NCBI GenBank assembly: GCA_964419055.1 | Contig: CAYQNU010000008.1 | Coordinates: 119,832-183,831, forward strand | Reading direction: 5' to 3' | From: CAYQNU01 sp964419055 | Lineage (GTDB): Bacteria > Bacteroidota > Bacteroidia > Flavobacteriales_D > Parvicellaceae | DNA length: 64,000 nucleotides | In this document: piece by piece, positions 6,688 to 17,200 of the stretch | Layout: each line of letters starts with the position of its first letter | How positions within the stretch are numbered: position 1 is the first letter of the stretch | Translations under genes and position numbers: made by a program | Notes under the pieces: generated by a model | The model's database searches: none | What the model was told of the DNA's origin: nothing | Seen by the model: the letters and a program-made list of their open reading frames with translations, nothing else

Positions 6688-8325
6688 TCAAGAAACCGTT
6701 ACAAAATTTGTTCGTGCTTTTATTTCATCAAGCACAGATTGAATTTCAAGTTGTTTTTTCTCTGCTGACCAATTCCAATAATGAGCAAATTTATCTGCTA
6801 CTACAGTCAAACTGGGTTCAATGGTTTGAATCCAAAAAAACATCTTGCCTGTTCGTCTTACATAAAAATCCAACAACCTCAGGGAAGATTCAAATTGAAG
6901 AGCATAGTCCGCTTCAGCTTCTTCAAATAATTTGTTTGCATTTGATTTAAATAAATCCAGTACTTTAAGACCTTCTTCACCGTAATTGTTCACTAAATAG
7001 TCAACTGAAATGTGATCGAGGTTCAATGAATTTAATCGTTTTGTAAGTTCTTTTTCCAACAAAGCTATTGTAGTGAATGCTCCTGAATAGCCCGAAATTT
7101 TAATTTTATCCGTGCTACACGATTGATTGTTACCCATTTGTTTACCTACCAAATCCACTATCTTTTTGGCCATCAAACGATAACCCGTGAGTTTACCTCC
7201 GGTAATGGTAATTAAACCAGAAGAAGAAATAAATACCTCATCTTTTCGCGACAAATTACTAGGTGCTTTTCCTTCTTGGTGAATTAGAGGACGTAAACCC
7301 GACCATGAAGATTGAATATCTTGTTTCGATAATCGTAGAGTTGGAAACATATCGTTCACAGCATTCAATAAATAATTTACATCATCAGTCGTTATTTCCG
7401 GTTCTTCTTTTTCTCCTTGATAATTGGTATCCGTAGTGCCGATGTACACTATTTGCCCACGAGGAATGGCAAAAATCATGCGTTTATCAGATACATCAAA
7501 GTATACGCTGTGCTCAAGTGGAAATTTATTTTTAGCCACCACAATATGCACTCCTTTTGTGAGATGCAATTTTTTTGACATTTCTGACTTATTGATTACT
7601 CTCAATTCATCAGACCAAGGACCGGCTGCATTCACTACAAATTTTGCATTAACCAAAAAGGCTTCTTGCGTTAAATTATCCTTTAAATATACACCATTTA
7701 CTTTTCCATTAGCTTCATAGCTGAAATCCAAGCAAGAAACATAGTTAAATGCCTTTGCACCTCTTTCCACAGCTGACTTTATAACACTTATGGTTAATCT
7801 TGCGTCATCTGTTCGGTATTCAGAATAAAAACCCGATCCTAATAATTTATTGCTATCAATTTGAGGAAGAAGTTTAACCGTTTCCTCTTTTGATTTCATG
7901 ATTCTTCGCTCAGATTTGGGAACACCGGCCATTCTATCATAGACATAAAGTCCAAATGAAGTGGCTAATTTTCCATAAGTTCCCCCTTCTACAATAGGTA
8001 AAATCATTTTTTCGGGTACAACTAAATGGGGCGCATTTTTAAACGCAATAGCTCTTTCGCGTCCCGTATCCCTAACTATTTTAAATTCAAATTGTTTGAG
8101 ATATCGTAATCCTCCGTGAATCAACTTCGTAGAGCGACTGCTGGTACCAGATGCAAAATCATTTTTTTCGACTAAAAGCACTTTCATTCCTCTCGAAACG
8201 GCATCTAACAAAATACCAGCCCCTGTTATGCCACCTCCGATTATAACCATGTCAAAAGATGTGGAATCCTTTTTTAGTTGACCCAACCCATCATTTCTGT
8301 ATTTTTTCCCAAACAATTCACTCAT
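6688..8325 (-). CDS. glpD: FAD-dependent glycerol-3-phosphate dehydrogenase
   Basis: This 545-residue flavoprotein oxidises glycerol 3-phosphate to dihydroxyacetone phosphate and passes electrons to the quinone pool. The dinucleotide-binding motif is V-I-I-G-G-G-I-T-G-A-G near the N terminus. The family block G-T-S-S-R-S-T-K-L-I-H-G-G-L-R-Y-L follows, and I-T-G-G-K-L-T-G-Y-R lies near 380. The C-terminal domain is present. The ATG at 8325 overlaps the glpK stop as TAATG, indicating translational coupling. An upstream in-frame TTG (8337) lies inside glpK and is less likely. No glpF facilitator gene is adjacent. Confidence 0.95.
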   Translation of the reverse strand: MSELFGKKYRNDGLGQLKKDSTSFDMVIIGGGITGAGILLDAVSRGMKVLLVEKNDFASGTSSRSTKLIHGGLRYLKQFEFKIVRDTGRERAIAFKNAPHLVVPEKMILPIVEGGTYGKLATSFGLYVYDRMAGVPKSERRIMKSKEETVKLLPQIDSNKLLGSGFYSEYRTDDARLTISVIKSAVERGAKAFNYVSCLDFSYEANGKVNGVYLKDNLTQEAFLVNAKFVVNAAGPWSDELRVINKSEMSKKLHLTKGVHIVVAKNKFPLEHSVYFDVSDKRMIFAIPRGQIVYIGTTDTNYQGEKEEPEITTDDVNYLLNAVNDMFPTLRLSKQDIQSSWSGLRPLIHQEGKAPSNLSRKDEVFISSSGLITITGGKLTGYRLMAKKIVDLVGKQMGNNQSCSTDKIKISGYSGAFTTIALLEKELTKRLNSLNLDHISVDYLVNNYGEEGLKVLDLFKSNANKLFEEAEADYALQFESSLRLLDFYVRRTGKMFFWIQTIEPSLTVVADKFAHYWNWSAEKKQLEIQSVLDEIKARTNFVTVS

Positions 8326-9809
8326 TAGTCCAACCAATTTTTTGATTTTTCAATTGCTTTCAACCATTTATCGTAACGCACCTTTATTTGGATGTCATCA
8401 AATTGGGGCTCAAAAGTAGCTGCCACATTTCTCAATTTAGGCAAATCGTCCCATTTCCAAAGCTCAATACCCAATCCTGCCATAAAACACACCCCAAGAG
8501 CCGTAGATTCAGTCATAGCGGGACGTTCCAATGAGCAATTCAAAATATTGGATTGAAATTGCATTAAAAAATTATTGTTTGAAGCTCCGCCATCAACTTT
8601 CAACTTAACCAACGGGGTTTGAGAATCGAGTTGCATCGCTTGCAGCACATCTTTTGTTTGAAAAGCAAGTGATTCAAGGGTAGCTCTAACAATATCTGCT
8701 ATCGAAGTATCTCTAGTTAAACCAAAAATAGCACCTCTTGCATTCATATCCCAGTAAGGAGCTCCCAATCCTGCAAAAGCAGGAACAAAAACCACCTCAT
8801 TATTGGGATTTGACAATTTTGCCAAATCTTCCGAATCAGCTGCCATTTCTATAAATTTCATTCCATCCCGCAACCATTGAACCGCAGCACCCGCAACAAA
8901 TACACTTCCTTCCAAAGCGTAGGTTGTTTGGCCTCGGATTCTCCATCCAATAGTAGTTATTAAACCATTTTTACTTTGCACCAATTCCTTTCCCACATTC
9001 ATCAACATAAAACAACCTGTTCCGTAGGTATTTTTTGCTTCACCTTTTTCAAAACAACATTGACCAAACAAGGCAGATTGTTGATCACCCAAAACTGCTT
9101 TAATAGGGATTTTAAGATTAAATTCTTCAAATTCGGCATTCCCAAAATCGGCTGAACTGTCCAAAACCTTCGGTAATGTCTCTAAAGGTATTCCAATGAT
9201 ATTGAGCAATTCAGTATCCCAAGTGTTCGATTCAATATTAAATAATAATGTACGTGAAGCATTGGAAACATCGGTTACGTGACTTTTTCCTTTAGTCAAA
9301 TTCCAAATTAACCAAGAATCAACGGTTCCGAAAAGTAAATCATTTTGAACTAATCCTTTTTTTACCTCATCACAATTATCCATCAACCATCTCATTTTGG
9401 TTGCCGAAAAATAACTGTCAATTACCAATCCTGTTTTTGATCTAAATAACTCAGAATACCCATTTTCGATAAGTGTATTACATTGCTTTGTGGTTCGGGT
9501 ATCTTGCCAAACAATTGCGTTATGAAAAGGTTTTCCTGTTTTTTTACTCCAAGCAACTATCGTCTCACGTTGATTAGTTATTCCAATGGCATCAATTGAA
9601 ATTTTTTGAAAATCAACGTCTTTCATTAAATCATGGATTACTTTTAATTGAGACGACAAAATTTCATTAGCATCATGTTCAACCCATCCCGGTTGAGGAT
9701 AAATTTGCGAAAATTCTTGCTGTTTTATTGATAAAATTTGAGCCTTTTGGTCAAACAATATCGCTCGAGAACTTGTTGTCCCTTGATCAATACTTAAAAT
9801 GCATTTCAT
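8325..9809 (-). CDS. glpK: Glycerol kinase
   Basis: This 494-residue FGGY-family kinase converts glycerol to glycerol 3-phosphate, the substrate of the next gene. The N-terminal phosphate loop is S-I-D-Q-G-T-T-S-S-R-A. T-N-Q-R-E-T lies near 83-88, the ATP-side T-Y-G-T-G-C-F-M near 263-270 and the C-terminal D-G-G-A-S-N-N-N-F-L-M-Q near 407-418. Length is normal. It heads the operon glpK-glpD-esterase. A perfect -7 box lies 51 bases upstream (9860-9867). Confidence 0.96.
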   Translation of the reverse strand: MKCILSIDQGTTSSRAILFDQKAQILSIKQQEFSQIYPQPGWVEHDANEILSSQLKVIHDLMKDVDFQKISIDAIGITNQRETIVAWSKKTGKPFHNAIVWQDTRTTKQCNTLIENGYSELFRSKTGLVIDSYFSATKMRWLMDNCDEVKKGLVQNDLLFGTVDSWLIWNLTKGKSHVTDVSNASRTLLFNIESNTWDTELLNIIGIPLETLPKVLDSSADFGNAEFEEFNLKIPIKAVLGDQQSALFGQCCFEKGEAKNTYGTGCFMLMNVGKELVQSKNGLITTIGWRIRGQTTYALEGSVFVAGAAVQWLRDGMKFIEMAADSEDLAKLSNPNNEVVFVPAFAGLGAPYWDMNARGAIFGLTRDTSIADIVRATLESLAFQTKDVLQAMQLDSQTPLVKLKVDGGASNNNFLMQFQSNILNCSLERPAMTESTALGVCFMAGLGIELWKWDDLPKLRNVAATFEPQFDDIQIKVRYDKWLKAIEKSKNWLD

Positions 9810-9859
9810 AATCCTCTAAAATATCCCTTTATGTAAATTAAATCGCAAAAATTATGTTA

Positions 9860-9867
9860 CAAAGGTA
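9860..9867 (-). promoter_or_regulatory. -7 promoter box of the glp operon (TACCTTTG)
   Basis: An exact TAnnTTTG match on the minus strand upstream of glpK. No well-spaced -33 TTTG is visible. The rest of the 238-base gap to the next gene is plain AT-rich sequence. Confidence 0.5.
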
Positions 9868-10019
9868 TCTTTTCAAAAATATTATTATACTAAATGGCAA
9901 CCCTTTTTTACTATTATCGTCAAGGAAATACAACAAAAAATTAATATAAAGTCAACTTTACGAATAGTTAGGATTACAATTCTTTCATAAATTGCTGTCA
10001 AACTTAATTCTTTGTAGAC

Positions 10020-10027
10020 TATATTTG
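10020..10027 (+). promoter_or_regulatory. -7 promoter box (TATATTTG) of the first giant secreted protein
   Basis: An exact TAnnTTTG match, 20 bases before the ATG at 10048, followed by the A-rich leader AAAATAAAAATAAC. A TTG 25 bases upstream is slightly too far for a standard -33 element. Confidence 0.55.
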
Positions 10028-10047
10028 TACATTAAAATAAAAATAAC

Positions 10048-13000
10048 ATGACTAAATTACCAATTCTAATCATCATTGCTTTAGTTGCAATTTTGGGAAT
10101 TAAGCCAGTGCAAGCTTCTCACGTTCCAGGTGGAAACATTACCTATGAATGTGTTGGACCTAACCAATTTTTAATTACTCTGACTCTTTTTGAAGATTGT
10201 GGATCAGCATTTGAAGCAAACGGAACTCAAACCGTTACCATTGCCAATGCTTGTGGAATAGGTGGATTAACATCTGTTACTCTTAACAATACCATTTACC
10301 AACAAGAGGTTTCACAATTATGTTCCAGCCAATTACCTCAAAGTGAGTGTAATGGAGGCACACTACCAGGTGTTTACATGCATCAATGGCAAGGAATTGT
10401 AACACTTCCGGCAACTTGTACTGAATGGACATTTTCATACAGTTCTTGTTGTAGAAATACCAGCAATAACTTATCATCTGGATCTTCACAAAATTATTAT
10501 TGGGAATCAACATTAAATAATGCTGCTGCTCCTTGTAATAATTCACCTGTAATTACTGCACAACCCATCCCTTATACGTGTATCAATCAAGCTGTAATTT
10601 ACAATTTTGGTGTTTTAGAACCAGATGGAAACACATTAGTGTATTCTCTTGTTCCTGCAATGACCAGTGCAACGGGTACTACTCCCTATGCAGGTGGTGC
10701 TTCGGGTGCTGTTCCGCTTACGGGAATTACCATTAATCCAGCTACAGGTCAAATAAATTTTACACCTACAACTTTAGGTAACTATGTTGTTGTAGTATTA
10801 ATAGAAGAATATGATGCTAACGGAGTGTTGGTTGGAAGCATTATGCAAGATTTTCAATTTGAAGTCATTAACTGTCCGGGTAACAATAACCCTGTTCCTC
10901 CTACTGCTGGTATGACAGGTTTTACCGGAACAGGTGTTCAATCTGGACCTACAGCAATACAAGCTTGTGAAGGCGATAACGTTTGTTTCAACGTTGTTTT
11001 TACAGATGCTGCTGCTGATATAGTAACCTTAACTTCAAACGTAGCCAGTGTATTTCCTGGTGCTACTTTTACTCAAAACACTACAACAGGTGGAAATATA
11101 TCAGCCACTATTTGTTTTACCGTTTTACCGGGTAGCAACCCTTTTTCTACCATTACTATAAATGCTGAAGATAATGCTTGTCCTGTTGTGGGTATCAGCT
11201 CTATGGCCATTGGCGTGACCGTAATTAGCAGTACTTATGCAGGAGCAAATCAAACCATGTGTTTAGGCACAGGAGCGCAACTTCAAGCAAATGGAGGATC
11301 TAATTTTACTTGGTCTTTAGTTTCAGGTTCTCCGATTACTCCAGCTACTCTAAGTTGCACAAATTGTCCAAATCCAATAGCTAACCCAACTATTACTTCT
11401 ACTTATTTAGTCACCAGCAATTTAGCAGGTGGATGTACAAATACAGATGAAATCACTGTTACGGTGGTACCTGATTTCAACTATTCGTTGACGCAATCTT
11501 CATCTAGTACTTGTTTAAATAGTGAAGTTCAATTAAGTGTTATCCCAACTCCAGCTGGTGCCTACACGTATTCTTGGACTCCGGCTACTTTTTTAAGTAG
11601 TACAACTGTTGCTAACCCTACTATGTTACCTACTACTCCAGGTACATATAATTACACTGTTACCGTTACTAGCCCACTTGGATGTGTTAAAACCGATAAT
11701 ATTTCAGTAACTGTGGCTTCTGCATACGCACCCAACATTACGATGACTGCCGATCAGACTTTGGTTGCTTGTGGAGACCCTGTGAACTTCACTACAAGTT
11801 TAGGTGGAGGTGTTCCAGCACAATGTGGTCCTAGTGCTAATACTTCTTGTCAAGCTCCTCCTTCACAACAAACTATTGGTAACCCAACTGGTGCAAATAC
11901 TTCTACATCTTGGCCTGCACCATTTGGTAACTGGTATAGAAATGCTAAACACCAATTTTTGTACACTGCTGCAGAATTACAAGCAATGGGATTTGTAGGT
12001 GGAAAGATTACACAAATAGCTTGGCAGGTAAATACCATAAATGGAACAACTGCTTACAATCAATATTCTATTAAAATGAAATGTACCAGTGCGGCTGCTT
12101 TAACAACCACTTGGGAAACAGGTTTAACAACAGTTTTTTCACCTCAAAATATTACCGTAACAACTGGTTGGAACAATTTTACTTTGACAACTGCTTATGA
12201 GTGGGATGGTATTTCCAATTTAGTTGTAGAAATTTGTTATGACAACTTGAGTACAAGTTATACGCAAAACTGTATCACTCCTTGGACTACTACTACATTT
12301 CCTTCAAGCACCTATTTCTACAGTGATGGAACTCCTGCTTGTCCGTCAACTACACAATCTTTTGGTAGCCCTTCAACAAACAGACCTGTTACTCGATTCA
12401 CTACTTGTCCTACGATTCCTAATCCTGCTAACTTTACCTTTGCTTGGACTCCAGTTCCTCCAATGAGTGATGCTACTGCTCAGAATCCTTTTGCTTTACC
12501 ACAAGTACCAACTACTTTTCAAGTTGTAGTAACTGATTTGAATGGTGGATGTACAGATACAGCATCGGTTTTTGTAAATGTGTTGTGTGATACGTGTCAG
12601 CAACCTCATCCAGTAGTAACAAATGTTACATGTTTTGGTGGAACAGATGGAGAAATATTTGTAACTCCTCAAGGTAATGATGGACCTCCTTTTATCGTTG
12701 AAATTAGAAACCCTACAACATTGGCAATATTACAATCTAACACCAACGTAATTACGAATGCCAATTTCACAGGCTTTGGCGCTGGTTCTTATTTAGTTCG
12801 TTCTGTTGACACAACAGGTTGTTGGGCAGATTCAATAGTTACTATTACACAACCGCCCATAATGACGTTGGTTGATTCTCCCGACACATTGATATGTATA
12901 GGTGGAACAGCGGTAATAAGTGCTACTGCCGGTGGTGGAAACGGTGGACCCTATTCGTATACTTGGTCTTCTATTCCTTCAACTACAAGCACTCAAGTGG

Positions 13001-14148
13001 TGAGTCCAACAACTCCAACTACTTATACAGTGCAAGCAACCGATCTTCAAGGCTGTACTTCACCAACTTTATCAGTTATTGTCAACATGTATCCACCCAT
13101 ACTCTCCACACCTGGTGCTAATCAAACAGTTTGTCCAGGAGAAAGTGCTACAATCAGCGTAACTCCTAACGGAGGTTTTGGCGGAACCTATTTCTATAAT
13201 TGGACCGATGCTAATGGAAATGTGGTTGGAACAACTAACCCTTTGACTGTAACTCCCGCTACTGCTCCAATGGTATATACCGTTTCTATCACAGACAATT
13301 GCGAAACACCAGCTACAGTAAATACTGTTACCGTAAATTGGCATCCAGTGCCTCAACCTACTTTTATTGCTGATGTTACCAGTGGTTGTTACCCCGTTGA
13401 AGTAACCTTTACTAATACAACAGATCCATCATTAGTAGGTACATGTTTATGGACATTTGGAAACAACACTACATCAACTGTTTGTGGAACTTCTTCAACA
13501 ATTTATCCATTACCTGGTGTGTATGATGTAACTCTTCAAGTAACCAGTAATGAAGGATGTGTTGGTTCTACAACTATAAACAGTATGATTGAAGCCTTTA
13601 ATTATCCAACAGCTAATTTTGGTTTTTCACCTTCTGTTATTACAGTTTTGGATCCAACAGTGACTTTCCTTGACTCTTCGTCAACCGATGTTACTTCATT
13701 TGAATGGAATTTTAGTGATACGGCACTTTTAGGAACAAGCAATTTGGAAAATCCAATTTATGTATTTCCTGATAGCATTCCAAATACATTTTATGTTCAG
13801 TTAATCGTTACCAACGCAAATGGCTGTACAGATACTGCTTATAATAGCATATTAATGAACGGTGTCTTTAACTTCTATATGCCAAATGCATTCACGCCTA
13901 ATGGAGATGGAAACAATGACTTTTTCTTCCCGAAAGGAGAAGGAGTTGATGTTAACAATTACGATATGTATATTTTCGACCGTTGGGGTGAGCGAATTTT
14001 TGAAACTACAGATTTCATAAAACAATGGGATGGAACACATATGAATACTCCCCTAAAAGGCGATGTATATGTTTGGAAAGTAATCACAAAAGATCAATAT
14101 ACTAATAAAAAATATACCTATACAGGTCATGTAACTTTAATACGTTAG
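10048..14148 (+). CDS. Giant secreted protein with gliding-motility-associated C-terminal domain (T9SS type B)
   Basis: The product has 1366 residues with a signal peptide at 1-23 (cleaved after V-Q-A). The N-terminal domain opens S-H-V-P-G-G-N-I-T-Y and is Cys-rich (~24-145). A cadherin-like segment follows (~170-275), then Ig-like/PKD-type repeats. A fibronectin-like region with the motif F-G-N-W-Y-R-N-A-K-H-Q-F lies at ~600-790, an SprB-type repeat at ~851-945 and a PKD domain at ~1098-1180. The end (1276-1366) carries P-N-A-F-T-P-N-G-D-G-N-N-D and D-R-W-G-E, the CHU_C/TIGR04131 domain that directs secretion and anchoring by the type IX system. The role is probably surface adhesion or matrix. 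No catalytic motif was seen. A strong terminator follows. Confidence 0.88.
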   Translation: MTKLPILIIIALVAILGIKPVQASHVPGGNITYECVGPNQFLITLTLFEDCGSAFEANGTQTVTIANACGIGGLTSVTLNNTIYQQEVSQLCSSQLPQSECNGGTLPGVYMHQWQGIVTLPATCTEWTFSYSSCCRNTSNNLSSGSSQNYYWESTLNNAAAPCNNSPVITAQPIPYTCINQAVIYNFGVLEPDGNTLVYSLVPAMTSATGTTPYAGGASGAVPLTGITINPATGQINFTPTTLGNYVVVVLIEEYDANGVLVGSIMQDFQFEVINCPGNNNPVPPTAGMTGFTGTGVQSGPTAIQACEGDNVCFNVVFTDAAADIVTLTSNVASVFPGATFTQNTTTGGNISATICFTVLPGSNPFSTITINAEDNACPVVGISSMAIGVTVISSTYAGANQTMCLGTGAQLQANGGSNFTWSLVSGSPITPATLSCTNCPNPIANPTITSTYLVTSNLAGGCTNTDEITVTVVPDFNYSLTQSSSSTCLNSEVQLSVIPTPAGAYTYSWTPATFLSSTTVANPTMLPTTPGTYNYTVTVTSPLGCVKTDNISVTVASAYAPNITMTADQTLVACGDPVNFTTSLGGGVPAQCGPSANTSCQAPPSQQTIGNPTGANTSTSWPAPFGNWYRNAKHQFLYTAAELQAMGFVGGKITQIAWQVNTINGTTAYNQYSIKMKCTSAAALTTTWETGLTTVFSPQNITVTTGWNNFTLTTAYEWDGISNLVVEICYDNLSTSYTQNCITPWTTTTFPSSTYFYSDGTPACPSTTQSFGSPSTNRPVTRFTTCPTIPNPANFTFAWTPVPPMSDATAQNPFALPQVPTTFQVVVTDLNGGCTDTASVFVNVLCDTCQQPHPVVTNVTCFGGTDGEIFVTPQGNDGPPFIVEIRNPTTLAILQSNTNVITNANFTGFGAGSYLVRSVDTTGCWADSIVTITQPPIMTLVDSPDTLICIGGTAVISATAGGGNGGPYSYTWSSIPSTTSTQVVSPTTPTTYTVQATDLQGCTSPTLSVIVNMYPPILSTPGANQTVCPGESATISVTPNGGFGGTYFYNWTDANGNVVGTTNPLTVTPATAPMVYTVSITDNCETPATVNTVTVNWHPVPQPTFIADVTSGCYPVEVTFTNTTDPSLVGTCLWTFGNNTTSTVCGTSSTIYPLPGVYDVTLQVTSNEGCVGSTTINSMIEAFNYPTANFGFSPSVITVLDPTVTFLDSSSTDVTSFEWNFSDTALLGTSNLENPIYVFPDSIPNTFYVQLIVTNANGCTDTAYNSILMNGVFNFYMPNAFTPNGDGNNDFFFPKGEGVDVNNYDMYIFDRWGERIFETTDFIKQWDGTHMNTPLKGDVYVWKVITKDQYTNKKYTYTGHVTLIR

Positions 14149-14166
14149 GATTACAAAAACGAATAA

Positions 14167-14198
14167 AAAAAAAAGCAACCATTTAGGTTGCTTTTTTT
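14167..14198 (+). terminator. Rho-independent terminator after the first giant gene
   Basis: AAAAAGCAACC pairs with GGTTGCTTTTT around a short A-T loop, followed by more T. Confidence 0.85.
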
Positions 14199-14199
14199 G

Positions 14200-14227
14200 T
14201 TTTGTAAGCAACCCTTTTCTACTTTTA
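14200..14227 (+). promoter_or_regulatory. Possible promoter of the second giant gene
   Basis: TACTTTTA at 14220-14227 matches the -7 box at all but its last base. A TTTG about 20 bases upstream, at the tail of the preceding terminator, could be the -33 element. This would give the second gene its own transcript with a ~27-base leader. Confidence 0.35.
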
Positions 14228-14260
14228 CAGTCATGACTTTAAATACAATTCAACTTTAAC

Positions 14261-17200
14261 ATGAATTTACTCAAAATTCTTCTTTCTTGTCTATTATTCA
14301 CCATTATCAATCAGACTGTTTTTTCTCAAACTTTTGTAAGTATTGCAGACGGTATGGTCCAAACTTGTAATGGAACTTTATTTGATACCGGTGGTCAAGG
14401 TGGACCAGGATATTCCAATAATGAAAATCATACCATTACTATTTGCCCAGATAATCCTACAGATGTAATAACACTTGTTTTTGTTACCTTTAATTTGAGT
14501 AATGTAAATACAGCAGGAGGTGGTGGAAATAATATGGACAACATGACCATCTACGATGGTAATAGCACAGCTGCTACTTCATTAGGATCGTATACTACTA
14601 ACCAACTTCAAGGAACCATTGTTACATGTACTTCATTAAATACTTCTGGATGTATAACACTTACTTTTAATTCTAATAGTGCAGGAACTGGTGCTTTTGC
14701 TGCAACAATAACCTGCACAACTCCATGTCAACGACCAACAGCTGTAGCTACTTCTAATCCTGGTTCGCCTGCTCGAATTTGTAAAGGTGACGTGGTAACC
14801 TTTGATGGAAGTGCCTCAACCGCACAAGCAGGATTTAATATTAGTACCTATATTTGGAATTACGATGATGGAACTACCGACACGTTGACAACTCCCACCA
14901 CTACACATACCTTTAATACTGAAGGAGAGTATATTGTTCAATTATATGTTATTGATAATAACGGTTGTATAAATAATAATTTGGTAGATATTCAATTATT
15001 GGTAGCACCTGATCCTATTTTTACACCTTTAGTGGCTACGGAAACTATTTGCTTAGGTGAAACGGGCAATTTTGTAGCTACTCCAAATGCTTATGAACAA
15101 ACTTGGAGTGGAATGCCTGATGGAAATTTAGGTGGCCCTCAATATGTTCCCGATCAAGTGGGTCAATGTTTCAGTACAAACTTGGTTTTCCAACAATTTG
15201 ATCCAGGACAACAATTAACCAATATCAATGATCTTTTAAGTGTTTGCGTAGACTTTGAACACTCTTTTATGGGAGATTTAGTTATTTCTTTATATTGTCC
15301 TTCTGGTCAAAGTGTAATATTACATCAACAAGGTGGAGGTGGAACTAATTTAGGTGATCCCGATCAATTAGACGACCCAAACTTAGCAGGAACGGGAGCT
15401 ACTTATTGTTGGAGCCCTACTGCAACGAATGGAACATGGGTTGACAATGCTAGTTTTGGTCCAACACCTAATACTTATACGAATAATTCTGGATCAGAAT
15501 CTTTGAATCCAGGAACCTATGAAAGCTTAAATCCAATGACCTCGCTTGTTGGATGTGATTTGAATGGAACATGGTCAATTGAGTTTTGTGATCTTTGGGG
15601 AGCTGATGATGGATTTGTTTTTGGATGGAGCCTTGATTTTAATCCTGCAATCATTCCAAACGTGACCGTTTTTACTCCTGACATTGGCGCCAATTGTGAT
15701 TCTTCCTATTGGTCAGGTCCGAATATGTCAGGTATATCTTCCGATTGTAATTCAATGCAAGTAGTTCCCTCTTCAGTAGGCACTTTTATCTATACCTATA
15801 CAGTTGTAGACAATCATGGATGCACTAATGATACAACTGTAACCTTAACCGTTACTCCAGGACCAGAAGCCAATGCAGGAACAGATATTTCAGCTTGTTT
15901 TGGTGACTTAGTTACTTTAAATGGCAGTGTAAACAATACTATACCTACTCCACCATGTTTATTCACGTTGAATATGGATGATAGTTTTGGTGATGGTTGG
16001 AATGGTGCAGCATTAACTTTGGTCGTCAATGGAATACCTTCAACCCAAACAATTAATACGGGCAGCACAGGTACATACAGCTTTATGATGAATCAAGGCA
16101 GCACCCTTCAACTCAATTATATTGGCGGCTCATGGGAAAGTGAAGTATCCTATGAGATAGTAGATTGTAATGGGAATGTGATTTTTGCTGCAGGACCCAA
16201 TCCTCCCGTAGGAAACAATATATTTAATACGGTATACAGTAATTCGCCCATCTATGTTTATTCTTGGTCTCCTTCAACCGGATTGTCTAACCCTAATATT
16301 GCCAATCCTACATTTACATTAGCCAATAGTGGTGCGTATACATTAACCGTCCACGAAGCTGGACATCCATTATGTGGTTCAACAGATGTAGTAAATGTTT
16401 TTGTTACGTGTGGTACTTGCCAACCTGCCTTAACCGCTGTTACAAACATTACTTGTAATGGAGACAATGATGGATCTGTTTTAGTAACACCTGTTGGTGT
16501 GGATGGACCACCATTTATTATTCAACTCTTAAATCCTACAAATCAAGCAATCTTAGATTTTGATAATAACGTGAGTACAACAACTACTTTTGACAATTTA
16601 GCCGCAGGCAATTATATCATCCGATCAATTGACACTACTGGATGCCAAGCAGATGTTACTATTACCGTGACTCAACCACCTATCGTAACCCTTACAACCT
16701 CCAATGATACTATTGTTTGTATTGGTGGTTCGGCAGTTGTAAGCGCGAATGCAGCAGGTGGTAATGGTGGACCTTATTCTTATGCTTGGTCAAATGCTCC
16801 CATTACTACAAGTAGTCAGGTAATTTCACCTACTTCTGTGACTTCAGTAACAGTTCAAGCAACAGATCCTCTTGGGTGTTTATCACCTCAAATGACGGTT
16901 GATTTGAATATGTATCCCCCTATTCTTTCAACTCCCGGAGCGAATCAAATTGTATGTCCAGGTGGTAGTACCGCATTAAACGTAACACCTAATGGTGGTT
17001 TTGGAGGTACCTATTTTTATTCTTGGACGGATGCCAATGGGAATGTTGTAGGCACCACTAACCCCGTAATCGTAACACCCGCATCGGCACCTATGGTGTA
17101 CACGGTTTCCATTACTGATAATTGTGAAACACCAGCAACTATAAACACTTTAACGGTTGATTGGCATCCATTGCCCGTACCCGCCTTTACTTCGGATACA